This document shows, piece after piece, positions 1-7,056 of a stretch of 50,295 bases of DNA. The stretch's first letter is position 1. The number at the start of each line of letters is the position of its first letter. This DNA comes from Armatimonadota bacterium (lineage in GTDB: Bacteria > Armatimonadota > Armatimonadia > Armatimonadales > Capsulimonadaceae), in assembly GCA_025354405.1 (NCBI GenBank), contig JANXMY010000123.1, forward strand, positions 1-50,295, written 5' to 3'. The position numbers were made by a program, and so were the translations under genes. The notes under the pieces are model-generated. The model was not told the DNA's origin. It saw nothing but the letters and a program-made list of their open reading frames with translations, and searched no databases.

Positions 1-94
1 GGGCGTTTCTGAAGGCGATCGATTTTGCGTGGTGACTTCCAGGGGATAGACACGGCACAGCAAAAAGCGGCGTAACGAGTGAAAAGGAAAGTTT
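1..94 (+). other. Left edge, possible 3' tail of an upstream gene
   Basis: Two forward frames are open from the edge, one to a TGA at 33-35 and one to a TAG at 47-49. Either could be the tail of a gene outside the window, but the stretch is too short to identify. An AAGGAAAG ribosome binding site at about 83-90 serves the next gene. Confidence 0.25.
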
Positions 95-1177
95 ATGGCA
101 CAAAAAACCATCGTCGTCATGGAAGGCGATCAGACCGGGCAGGAATTGTTAGTGGAAGGGCTGCGCGTCCTCGACCCCGCAGTCACGAATGTAGACGTCA
201 ACTTTCTGCACTTTGACTTATCCCTGGAGAATCGCAGAGCGACCCAGAACGAAGTCGTCCACGCCGCTGCGCGGGCGATGAAGCTGCATGGCCTCGGCAT
301 CAAAGCGGCGACAATCACGCCGGAAGTGAAGGGCGATGTCGGCTCCCCGAATGCGATCCTTCGGGCGGAGATCGACGGCACGGTGATCGTTCGAACCGGG
401 CGACGGCTGCCGGGGGTGCTGCCTGTTGGCGGCGTCTCTGCCCCGATGTCCGTGGTGCGGATGGCCGTTGGCGACGCCTACGGTGCCAAAGAATGGCGTG
501 AGGGCGAAGGCTACGGGGAAACTGCGCATCGCACGGAAACGATCGACCGGGGCACCTGTCGCATGGTCTCCGAGTTTGCGTTCCGGCAGGCCCGCCAGAT
601 GGGGGCTAAAGTGTTTGGCGGCCCAAAGTACACGGTCTCTCCTGTTTATGAGGGTATGTTCAAAGAGGAGATGGATGCCGCGTCCAAACGCTTCCCCGAT
701 GTTCGCTATGAGCCGCAGCTGATCGACGCCACGTATGCCCTGCTGCTGGCGCGGGCATCGGAGCCGCTGGTTATTCCCGCACTCAACCGTGACGGCGACT
801 GCCTGAGCGACCTTGTGCTGGCGTTTTACGGCAGCATCGCCGGGTCTGAATCTCTGCTGCTGGCATTCGACGAAAACTTCGAGCCGAAAGTGGTGATGAC
901 CGAGGCCCCGCACGGCACGGCCCCCTCACTCCAGGGCAAGAACATCGCGAACCCGCTGGCGATGATCCTCGCCGGAGCCTCCCTGCTGACATTTCTGCAG
1001 ACGCCGGCTGCTACCCGTGCCTCGCGTGCGATCTACGAAGCGGCCTTTGAAGCGATCCACGATGGCATCCGAACCTCGGACTTAGGGGGGGGAGCAACTA
1101 CGAGTGAGTTCACCGACGCCGTAGTGCATCGTGTCCGGAGCAAGGTCGAAGTGTGGGAAACGCTGGGGCAGCGGTAG
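95..1177 (+). CDS. Isocitrate/isopropylmalate dehydrogenase family protein
   Basis: A 360-residue member of the NAD(P)-dependent beta-decarboxylating dehydrogenase family, which oxidises isocitrate, 3-isopropylmalate or related 2-hydroxy acids in the cytoplasm. The strongest family signature is the nucleotide-binding segment EAPHGTAPSLQGKNIANPLA near residues 270-290. The metal-binding region appears as NRDGDCLSDL, and GGPKYTVS probably holds the catalytic lysine. The usual arginine-rich substrate segment is poorly conserved (TVIVRTGRRLPG), so the substrate cannot be named from sequence. No leu genes or other TCA genes lie nearby. The ATG is preceded by AAGGAAAG at good spacing. The family is confident; the assignment to icd, leuB or tartrate/homoisocitrate dehydrogenase is open. 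Confidence 0.8.
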   Translation: MAQKTIVVMEGDQTGQELLVEGLRVLDPAVTNVDVNFLHFDLSLENRRATQNEVVHAAARAMKLHGLGIKAATITPEVKGDVGSPNAILRAEIDGTVIVRTGRRLPGVLPVGGVSAPMSVVRMAVGDAYGAKEWREGEGYGETAHRTETIDRGTCRMVSEFAFRQARQMGAKVFGGPKYTVSPVYEGMFKEEMDAASKRFPDVRYEPQLIDATYALLLARASEPLVIPALNRDGDCLSDLVLAFYGSIAGSESLLLAFDENFEPKVVMTEAPHGTAPSLQGKNIANPLAMILAGASLLTFLQTPAATRASRAIYEAAFEAIHDGIRTSDLGGGATTSEFTDAVVHRVRSKVEVWETLGQR

Positions 1178-1229
1178 ATTAGCGAAGATCGCGCACCCTT
1201 TCGGGAAGAATATTCTAGAAAGCCTTGAT

Positions 1230-1757
1230 ATGCCACTCATTGCCGATAATCCTTTTGCCAGCCTCAGCCTCATCGCCGCACCGGCGGTCTTGACCAACGC
1301 ATCGTCGGTGCTGGCACTGGGCACCAGCAACCGGTTCGCTCGTGCGATCGATCGAGCACGCGCGTTATCGGTCCTGCTGGAAAAAGAGCAGATCAATGCA
1401 GACCCGATCACCATTATGCGAGTACATCAGCTGAATCGTCTGGAACGGCGTTCGCTGATACTGCTGCATGCTTTGCGGCTGTTTTACATGGCCCTGGCAT
1501 CATTTGCGGCATCGGCGCTCATCTCGCTGATCGGCGCCAGTCTGATTTCCTCGACACATCACCTGCTGTTTCGTATTATTCTCGCCGTGGGCGTCGCGAC
1601 TGGGGCGATCGGAGTCGGAGGCATTGTCTTCGGCTGTTCGCTGCTGGTCGGCGAAACGCGTCTGGCAGTGCAGAATGTATCGGAAGAGGCTAAAATGGTC
1701 CGTGCGCGATTTAAAGACTATTTGACGGCCTCGGAAAACGCGGGTGAGCCGGGTTAA
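1230..1757 (+). CDS. DUF2721-type membrane protein
   Basis: A 175-residue protein with the arrangement of DUF2721 proteins: an N-terminal hydrophobic helix running into NRFARAIDRAR, a charged amphipathic middle with an RR pair (LERRSLILLHALR), and two hydrophobic segments near residues 80-140. It is probably an inner-membrane protein of unknown function. The frame is open further upstream into the preceding dehydrogenase gene, but I prefer the ATG at 1230 because the family begins with this hydrophobic segment and the longer form would overlap the neighbour. It lies 14 bp before the next gene, probably in the same transcript. Confidence 0.65.
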   Translation: MPLIADNPFASLSLIAAPAVLTNASSVLALGTSNRFARAIDRARALSVLLEKEQINADPITIMRVHQLNRLERRSLILLHALRLFYMALASFAASALISLIGASLISSTHHLLFRIILAVGVATGAIGVGGIVFGCSLLVGETRLAVQNVSEEAKMVRARFKDYLTASENAGEPG

Positions 1758-1771
1758 GAGGAGGCAGCGAT

Positions 1772-2530
1772 TTGGCAAAGGCAAAGATTGGCCTGATTGG
1801 AATTGTCGGCGAGGAAGCAAATCAAGACTTCTGGGGGACGATGCAGCGTGTCGCCGAGATCGGCTACCGGGGCATCGAAGCTCCAGGCGGCCTGATGGAA
1901 GGTGACGTCGAAGAGAACTTGAAGCGGTTCCATGGATTAGGGCTTGAGGTGCTGACGGTGAGCACAAGCCGCGAAGGCTTGCGAGACGACCTGCCGGCGC
2001 TGATCGCCCAGGCAAAGGCACTTCAATCGCCGCGGGCTACCGTTTGGTGGGCGCCCTGCGATACGCGGGAGGCGGTTTTGGCGGACGCAGTGCTCTATAA
2101 CGAGGCTGGGGCGAAGCTGGCGGACGAAGGCATCACCCTCTGCTACCATCACCACGAGCATGAGTTTCGTCATATTTTTAACGGCGTCTGTGCGTTTGAC
2201 GTGCTGGCGGAGCATACCGACCCGCGCGCTCTGGCCTTCGAGATGGACATCGCCTGGATCACCTTTGGCGGCGCAGATCCCGTTTCTACCCTGCGGCGGC
2301 TGGCAGGACGGGTTCCCGCTGTCCATGTCAAAGACCTCTATGGCCTGAGTGAGCGCGGCCAGTTCACCGCCGTCGGAACCGGTGTCGTGAACATACGAGA
2401 CTCGGTGCAGGCCGCCATTGAGACAGGCATTGAGTGGGTCGTCATCGAGCAGGACACACTGCGCCATTTGACGGCGTTTGAGACCATCACCGTGAGCTAT
2501 CTTAATCTTAAAGAGGCCGGTCTGGTTTGA
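1772..2530 (+). CDS. Sugar phosphate isomerase/epimerase-type TIM barrel protein
   Basis: A 252-residue AP-endonuclease-2/xylose-isomerase-like TIM barrel, a family that isomerises or epimerises sugars or inositol derivatives using a bound divalent metal. Likely metal and active-site segments are visible in order: YHHHEHEF near residue 126, EMDIAW near 153, HVKD near 186 and a late EQD near 228. The start is TTG, supported by AAGAGGAGG directly upstream; an in-frame ATG with a comparable binding site is absent. The length is normal. The actual substrate cannot be deduced, and no sugar-specific neighbours help. Confidence 0.8.
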   Translation: MAKAKIGLIGIVGEEANQDFWGTMQRVAEIGYRGIEAPGGLMEGDVEENLKRFHGLGLEVLTVSTSREGLRDDLPALIAQAKALQSPRATVWWAPCDTREAVLADAVLYNEAGAKLADEGITLCYHHHEHEFRHIFNGVCAFDVLAEHTDPRALAFEMDIAWITFGGADPVSTLRRLAGRVPAVHVKDLYGLSERGQFTAVGTGVVNIRDSVQAAIETGIEWVVIEQDTLRHLTAFETITVSYLNLKEAGLV

Positions 2531-2614
2531 ATCAATGAAGTAGGTGACGGTCGAAAAGCCCTGCACGTCAGCCTGCAGTCGTGGAGCGGCGGTGTAGGTA
2601 TCTCTCGATTAGGG

Positions 2615-2627
2615 TACAATCGGTCCA
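2615..2627 (+). promoter_or_regulatory. -10 box placing the transcript start at the ATG (leaderless)
   Basis: TACAAT at 2615-2620 lies six bases before the ATG at 2627, so transcription should begin at or next to the start codon. No ribosome binding site is present. No good -35 is visible at 16-18 bp. The same GGGTACAATC context recurs before the gene at 33006. Confidence 0.5.
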
Positions 2628-3862
2628 TGCTTAATTCTCTCTCATTGCCGTCCCGGGATTTCATTCGGGCCGGCTTTTTCCTGGCTCTGGGCGTCGTGCT
2701 GATGGCCCTCCTCGCGCTGACCGCGCGGCATTTCCTCGACGCCACACTGGCCGTACTCACCCCCTTTGCGGTCGGCCTAGTTCTTGCCCTGCTGCTCGAT
2801 CCTCTTGCGGATAAACTCATGCACCGTGGGGTGGGGCGCTCTGCGGCGGCCGGGATTGTGTTCGGTGTTTTCCTGCTGCTGTTTGCCGGGATTGGCTGGC
2901 TGACGGTTCCCGCACTTATTGCGCAGGCGGGAAATCTGGCGCAGCATGGGCCTGAGTATGTACACAGCCTGCAAATTCACACCGATACGTTTTTGGCGGC
3001 ACATCCAAAGATCGGTCCCTTTAAGCTGCCAAGCACCTTCCAGACTATGACCGCACAGCTCTCCGATAGAGCTTCTGCTTATGTTCAGGAGGCCGGGGGG
3101 AAGGTGGTGGGGTTCCTGGTCGGGTCGGCGACGGTGCTGATCCAGTTTATCCTGACCCTGATCATTGCGTTCTACTTGCTGGTGGATATTGACCGCCTGC
3201 GCGCCCGTCTGTTATTTCTTGCTCCGGAGGGGTGGCGGGCTAAAATGGGCCAGATGGGCAGCGACATTGGGGGCGTTTTTTCGGACTACCTGCGCGGCCT
3301 GCTGATCGTCTGTGCCCTTTACGGTGTCACCACGATTGCTTTGCTCTATGGCCTGAGCATCTTTCACCACTCTCTCATGCAATATGCATTGCTGGTCGGC
3401 GCGGCGGCGGGAGTGCTCTATGCGGTTCCCTATCTGGGGGCATTCTCGATTGCACTGGCCACTTTTGTAGTCTCTTTCATGGCGGCGACGGCAGATCATC
3501 AGAGCGGCCTGGCTTTCGGCGGAGTGGCATTGCTGGGGACATTGCTTTTGAACCAGGTTTTCGATAACGTTGTGACACCGCGTGTGGTCGGAGGCGGTGT
3601 CGGTTTGCACCCGGTACTGGCACTCTTCTCGCTGGTGATCGGCGGGGAGATGTTCGGACTGTGGGGGATGCTGCTCTCCGTGCCCATCGCCGGCAGCATC
3701 CAGGCGATTCTGTTTCGTCTTTATCCCCGCTTCACACAGCCGACGCCGCCGCCATTTCTGACCGCTCAGGGAGTTTCTCTTGACAGGGGAGAGTCCAGCA
3801 AGATACTCGAAGGTGACGCCTCGGTGACGACAGTGCGGCAGCAGGAAGAGTCTCAGAAATAA
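2627..3862 (+). CDS. AI-2E family transporter (PerM-like permease)
   Basis: A 411-residue polytopic membrane protein of the AI-2E exporter/PerM family. It starts with two close hydrophobic helices (residues 10-65), has a soluble stretch with amphipathic helices near 95-165, and continues with paired helices to about residue 355. The motif PRVVGGGVGLHPVLALFSLV near residue 325 is characteristic. The tail after residue 360 is polar and variable. Family members have been linked to export of signalling molecules or to ion/proton antiport; which applies here is unknown. It is followed by the thrC T-box promoter, so it is likely transcribed alone. Confidence 0.85.
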   Translation: MLNSLSLPSRDFIRAGFFLALGVVLMALLALTARHFLDATLAVLTPFAVGLVLALLLDPLADKLMHRGVGRSAAAGIVFGVFLLLFAGIGWLTVPALIAQAGNLAQHGPEYVHSLQIHTDTFLAAHPKIGPFKLPSTFQTMTAQLSDRASAYVQEAGGKVVGFLVGSATVLIQFILTLIIAFYLLVDIDRLRARLLFLAPEGWRAKMGQMGSDIGGVFSDYLRGLLIVCALYGVTTIALLYGLSIFHHSLMQYALLVGAAAGVLYAVPYLGAFSIALATFVVSFMAATADHQSGLAFGGVALLGTLLLNQVFDNVVTPRVVGGGVGLHPVLALFSLVIGGEMFGLWGMLLSVPIAGSIQAILFRLYPRFTQPTPPPFLTAQGVSLDRGESSKILEGDASVTTVRQQEESQK

Positions 3863-3907
3863 AGGACGAAGAACTCAAGTCGGAGAGGGCTTCGAGGTGC
3901 GTTCCAC

Positions 3908-3937
3908 TTGACTTCACCGTCGCGAGGTGAGTATACT
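3908..3937 (+). promoter_or_regulatory. Sigma-70-type promoter of the thrC T-box leader
   Basis: TTGACT (3908-3913) and TATACT (3932-3937) are separated by 18 bp. The predicted start near 3944 is just upstream of the T-box stem I. Confidence 0.75.
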
Positions 3938-3952
3938 ACTAGCACAACTTTA

Positions 3953-4266
3953 TTTTGCAAAAGCGATGACGAAGACGAGTACGCTGCAATGACGCTTTGA
4001 CAGAGAGCCGGGAGTGCTGAGAACCGGTAGGCGACCTGCGGCGGAAAATGACTTCCGAGCTGGGTAAGGGAACCGTGCTCTGGCACTCAGTAGTTTACCC
4101 CGGGGGGCTCCCGTGATTGGGCCAGGGTCGAAAGACCGCGCTCATTCGCGCGGCACTTGCACCCGACAAGGCGGGCCGCCGTGAGGTGCCCGCGAAGCAA
4201 GGTGGTATCACGAAGGCAAGCCCTTCGTCCTTGACAAACTTATTGTGTGGGACGAAGGGCTTTTTT
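3953..4266 (+). promoter_or_regulatory. T-box riboswitch, threonine type, upstream of thrC
   Basis: This leader has the ordered parts of a T-box, which senses uncharged tRNA and turns transcription on when the cognate amino acid is short. Stem I begins with the GATGACGAAGACGAGTAC-type motif (3965-3982), followed by AGAGAGCCGG and CTGAGAACCGG. The T-box sequence AAGGTGGTATCACG is at 4199-4212, and the terminator follows directly. The likely specifier is ACT (threonine) at 4051-4053 in a GAAAATGACTTCC context; ACC at 4034-4036 is a less likely alternative. Either codon agrees with the downstream threonine synthase. The specifier is inferred from position and not from a folded model. Confidence 0.88.
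4218..4266 (+). terminator. T-box terminator hairpin
   Basis: AAGCCCTTCGTCC (4218-4230) pairs perfectly with GGACGAAGGGCTT (4250-4262) and runs into T residues to 4266. Its 5' arm starts 5 nt after the T-box sequence, as expected for the terminator/antiterminator switch. Confidence 0.88.
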
Positions 4267-4293
4267 AATGGCTTTTGTGGAAGGGAACCAACC

Positions 4294-5577
4294 GTGTCAG
4301 GGAAAAAAGTAGTAGGGCTGCGCTGCCGCGAATGCGGCAAGCAGTATGAGAAAGCACCGATCCATGTCTGCGAGCTGTGCTTCGGGCCGCTCGAGGTCCA
4401 GTATGATTACACGGCCGGGCCGAAGATCACGCGGGAACTGATTGAGAGCGGTCCGCTCACCATGTGGCGTTATGCGGACCTGCTGCCACTCGATGGGCCG
4501 CCGACTGTTGGCAAGCAGGTGGGCTTCACTCCATTGGTCCGAGCGGAAAACCTGGGGCGAGCACTGGGCCTGCGCGAAGTCTATATCAAGAATGACGCCG
4601 TCAGCCATCCGACGCTGTCGTTTAAAGACCGCGTCGTGGCAGTTGCCCTTTCCAAAGCCCGTGAATTTGGGTTCCAGACCGTGGGCTGTGCGTCTACAGG
4701 TAACCTCGCAAACTCCGTCGCCGCGCATGCCGCGGAAGGTGGGTTCGAGTCTTACATCTTCATTCCCCATGATCTCGAACAAGGCAAAGTCGTCGGCACG
4801 CTCATCTATGGGGCGAATGTGCTGTCGGTGCAGGGGAATTATGACGAAGTGAATCGCCTCTGCTCGGAAGTCGCCGGAAAGTATGGCTGGGGCCTGGTGA
4901 ATGTCAACCTGCGTCCGTTCTACGGCGATGGCTCCAAGACCTTCGGGTACGAGATCGCTGAGCAGCTGGGCTGGAAGGCCCCGCAGCATATCGTCTGCCC
5001 GTCGGCGGGGGGCTCACTGGTCACCAAGATCTACAAAGCCCTGCAGGAGTTCAGCCAGTTTGGCGTGATCGATGGCGTTCCTACCAAAATGTATGTAGCG
5101 CAGGCTACCGGCTGTGCGCCAATCTCGACAATGGTCAAAGAGCGCACGGAGATCATGAAGCCGGTGCGTCCGAACACCATCGCGAAATCCATCGCGATCG
5201 GCAACCCGGCGGATGGCTACTACGCCGCTGAGACCTGCCGCAAGTCAGGCGGCTGGGCAGAGGACGTCACCGATGAGGAAGTCATCGAGGGCATTCAGCT
5301 GCTGGCGCAGACGGAAGGTATCTTTACGGAGACGGCAGGCGGCGTGACCGTGGCTGTGACACGCAAGCTGATTGAGCAGGGGATTTTGCCGAAAGACGAA
5401 AGTATCGTTATCTGTATCACCGGCAATGGTCTCAAAACCATCGATGCCGTGCTCAGCACGCTGAACAAAACGATTCCGATCCTGCCTTCACTGGCATCCT
5501 TGGAAGAAGCTTTGGCGAGCCGTGCCCACACCGTACCGACAGCGCCCGCCAAGCGGCAGGAGCTGGTGTCAGCATAG
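4294..5577 (+). CDS. thrC: Threonine synthase
   Basis: A 427-residue PLP enzyme converting O-phosphohomoserine to threonine in the cytoplasm. An N-terminal zinc-ribbon-like segment (CRECG...CELCF, residues 8-30) precedes the fold-type II PLP domain. LSFKDRVVAVAL near residue 110 contains the PLP lysine, and GCASTGNLANSVAAHAA follows as the substrate/phosphate-binding loop. The GTG at 4294 is chosen because it follows the T-box terminator and is preceded by GGAAGGG; the longer open frame from 4117 would translate the riboswitch itself. It is followed by hemQ, a sulfur-carrier-like gene and a NIL-domain gene. Supply of threonine is probably controlled by tRNA-Thr charging through the leader. 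Confidence 0.92.
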   Translation: MSGKKVVGLRCRECGKQYEKAPIHVCELCFGPLEVQYDYTAGPKITRELIESGPLTMWRYADLLPLDGPPTVGKQVGFTPLVRAENLGRALGLREVYIKNDAVSHPTLSFKDRVVAVALSKAREFGFQTVGCASTGNLANSVAAHAAEGGFESYIFIPHDLEQGKVVGTLIYGANVLSVQGNYDEVNRLCSEVAGKYGWGLVNVNLRPFYGDGSKTFGYEIAEQLGWKAPQHIVCPSAGGSLVTKIYKALQEFSQFGVIDGVPTKMYVAQATGCAPISTMVKERTEIMKPVRPNTIAKSIAIGNPADGYYAAETCRKSGGWAEDVTDEEVIEGIQLLAQTEGIFTETAGGVTVAVTRKLIEQGILPKDESIVICITGNGLKTIDAVLSTLNKTIPILPSLASLEEALASRAHTVPTAPAKRQELVSA

Positions 5578-5633
5578 TCTCTGTGTCTGCGCAGGAGCGG
5601 GGCTTGCCCCCGCCCCTACAGGCGAAATTAGAA

Positions 5634-5646
5634 AATAATACGTCCA
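5634..5646 (+). promoter_or_regulatory. Possible -10 box directly before hemQ
   Basis: AATAAT (5634-5639) is six bases before the ATG at 5646, the same geometry as the likely leaderless starts at 2627, 20647 and 33006. No ribosome binding site is seen. The match is weak, and the gene could instead be read from the thrC transcript. Confidence 0.3.
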
Positions 5647-6416
5647 TGAGAGCTTATCGAGAAAATCTGGCGCCCGACGAAGAGGCGAAGTATTTAGAGA
5701 TGCGGGCCGCCGACGCCGAGTCGCCGCGGCAGTTCGTCAACTTTGCGTTTTACAAATTAGACCCATTGTTCCGGCGGGAACTCTCTGAAGCGGAGAGGGC
5801 CGAAGCGGCGCGCGAAGTTTCCGCCCTGGTGACGGAGGCCAAAAGCAAATTTTTGGTGTATCCGTTCAGCACATTGGGCATCCGCCCAGAGTGCGACTTC
5901 TTGCTCTGGCGCATCTCCTATCGCCTGGAAGACTTTGAAGAGATGACGACGGCACTGCTGCGAACGCGCATGGGTCAGTATCTTTCCACGCCGTATTCGT
6001 ATCTGGCGATGACAAAGACCAGTATTTATGTCGACGAGCACGACTTCGAGGATCGCGAATCGGGCCGCAAGCAGATCGTCATCGGCGGCGGCAAGTATTT
6101 ATTTGTGTATCCATTCATCAAGACACGGGCCTGGTACCGCTTGAGCGATGATGAGCGGCGCCGCGCGATGCGCGAGCATATCACGGTCGGGCATGACTAT
6201 CCGAGTATCAAGCTGAACACAACCTATTCGTTCGGCCTGGATGACCAGGAGTTTGTAGTCGCGTTTGAAAGCGACTATCCGCAGGACTTTCTGGACCTGG
6301 TCCATAAACTGCGCGAAAGTGAAGCGAGTGCTTACACGGAGCGCGACGTTCCCGTTTTCACCTGCCTGCGGCAGGATATTGAGACAATTACCAAGCATGT
6401 CGGCGGCGTGAAGTAA
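5646..6416 (+). CDS. hemQ: Coproheme decarboxylase HemQ / chlorite dismutase-like haem protein
   Basis: A 256-residue member of the chlorite dismutase superfamily, clade of HemQ/ChdC, which oxidatively decarboxylates coproheme III to haem b in the coproporphyrin-dependent pathway. Characteristic segments are VYPFIKTRAWYRLSDDERR near residues 150-170 (the YPF tyrosine is the family's catalytic residue) and MREHITVGHDYP, which supplies the proximal-histidine region. DVPVFTC closes the fold near residue 234. The frame is open upstream to 5583, but ATG 5646 fits the family's N terminus better. Its position between thrC and a sulfur carrier is not explained by haem synthesis, and other haem genes are not in the window. 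Confidence 0.85.
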   Translation: MRAYRENLAPDEEAKYLEMRAADAESPRQFVNFAFYKLDPLFRRELSEAERAEAAREVSALVTEAKSKFLVYPFSTLGIRPECDFLLWRISYRLEDFEEMTTALLRTRMGQYLSTPYSYLAMTKTSIYVDEHDFEDRESGRKQIVIGGGKYLFVYPFIKTRAWYRLSDDERRRAMREHITVGHDYPSIKLNTTYSFGLDDQEFVVAFESDYPQDFLDLVHKLRESEASAYTERDVPVFTCLRQDIETITKHVGGVK

Positions 6417-6452
6417 ACGTGCCGGCCCCGGCGGAAAGAATGAGGAGAGACA

Positions 6453-6731
6453 ATGCCCGTCAGCGTATTAATACCTACCCCCCTGCGTAATCTGACGCAA
6501 AACTTGGACACCGTCGATGTGACGGCGGACAACGTGACCGGCCTGGTGGATGTGCTGGAAAGCACCTACCCTGGCATGGGCGGCCGCCTGCGCGGCGAGG
6601 ACGGCACACTGCGCCGATTTATCAATATTTATGTCAACGATGAAGACATTCGTTTCCTCGCGGGGGCGGAGACGCCGCTTAAAGACGGCGATCAAGTTTC
6701 CATCGTCCCGGCGATTGCGGGAGGGGTTTAG
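6453..6731 (+). CDS. MoaD/ThiS-family sulfur carrier-like protein ending GGV
   Basis: A 92-residue ubiquitin-fold protein of the MoaD/ThiS/CysO type. These carry sulfur as a C-terminal thiocarboxylate for molybdopterin, thiamine or cysteine synthesis. The signature is the C-terminal LKDGDQVSIVPAIAGG, but here one valine follows the diglycine, so the reactive terminus would have to be exposed by removing it. GAGGAGAG lies before the ATG. The gene is 36 bp after hemQ and 5 bp before the NIL-domain gene, and close to thrC, a PLP enzyme related to cysteine synthases. A CysO-like role in sulfur amino acid metabolism is inference; a MoaD role is possible because molybdenum enzymes are encoded at 47-49 kb. 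Confidence 0.82.
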   Translation: MPVSVLIPTPLRNLTQNLDTVDVTADNVTGLVDVLESTYPGMGGRLRGEDGTLRRFINIYVNDEDIRFLAGAETPLKDGDQVSIVPAIAGGV

Positions 6732-6736
6732 TTTCT

Positions 6737-6976
6737 ATGGCCGTCGAACGATTTAATCTGACTTTCAATACGCTGATGTCGAACCAGCCGATTATCTATA
6801 ATCTGGGCCAGAAATACCGTCTGGTGACAGTGATCGAGCGGGCGAATGTCTCGGAAGAAGCGGGCTGGATGCAGATAGCATTCAATGGGGACGGCGACGA
6901 AATCCAGCGGGCGATCGCAGATTTAAACACAATTGGCGTCGTGGTGACACCTACGGATATCGACGCACTGACCTGA
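6737..6976 (+). CDS. NIL domain-containing protein
   Basis: A 79-residue protein that is essentially one NIL domain: an N-terminal beta strand (VERFNLTF), NQPIIYNLGQKYRLVTVIERANV and a C-terminal helix-strand ending VVVTPTDIDAL. NIL domains are ACT-like ligand-binding folds found at the end of methionine ABC transporter ATPases, and as stand-alone or ferredoxin-fused proteins in sulfur metabolism. The start codon follows the sulfur-carrier stop by 5 bp, so translation is probably coupled. The stop codon lies inside an 18-bp tandem duplication, so the last residues may be a recent change. Confidence 0.78.
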   Translation: MAVERFNLTFNTLMSNQPIIYNLGQKYRLVTVIERANVSEEAGWMQIAFNGDGDEIQRAIADLNTIGVVVTPTDIDALT

Positions 6977-6998
6977 TTCAACGCACTGACCTGATTCA
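6963..6998 (+). repeat. 18-bp perfect tandem duplication across the NIL-gene stop
   Basis: ACGCACTGACCTGATTCA occurs at 6963-6980 and again at 6981-6998, with a further partial copy (ACGCA) after it. The stop codon at 6974-6976 is in the first unit. Confidence 0.95.
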
Positions 6999-7010
6999 AC
7001 GCATAAAACG

Positions 7011-7046
7011 AAAAAAGCCCCGGCACGGATGTGCCGGGGCTTTTTT
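7011..7046. terminator. Bidirectional terminator between NIL and pilus genes
   Basis: A run of A, then GCCCCGGCAC (7017-7026), loop GGAT, GTGCCGGGGC (7031-7040) and a run of T. The symmetric A/T tracts let it end both the forward thrC-NIL operon and the reverse pilus operon ending at 7057. Confidence 0.93.
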
Positions 7047-7056
7047 CGTTCCGTCA

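Noticed and set aside
4117-4293. N-terminal extension of thrC from a GTG at 4117
   Set aside because: It would translate the T-box and its terminator; the family's zinc-ribbon start follows the GTG at 4294, which has a ribosome site.
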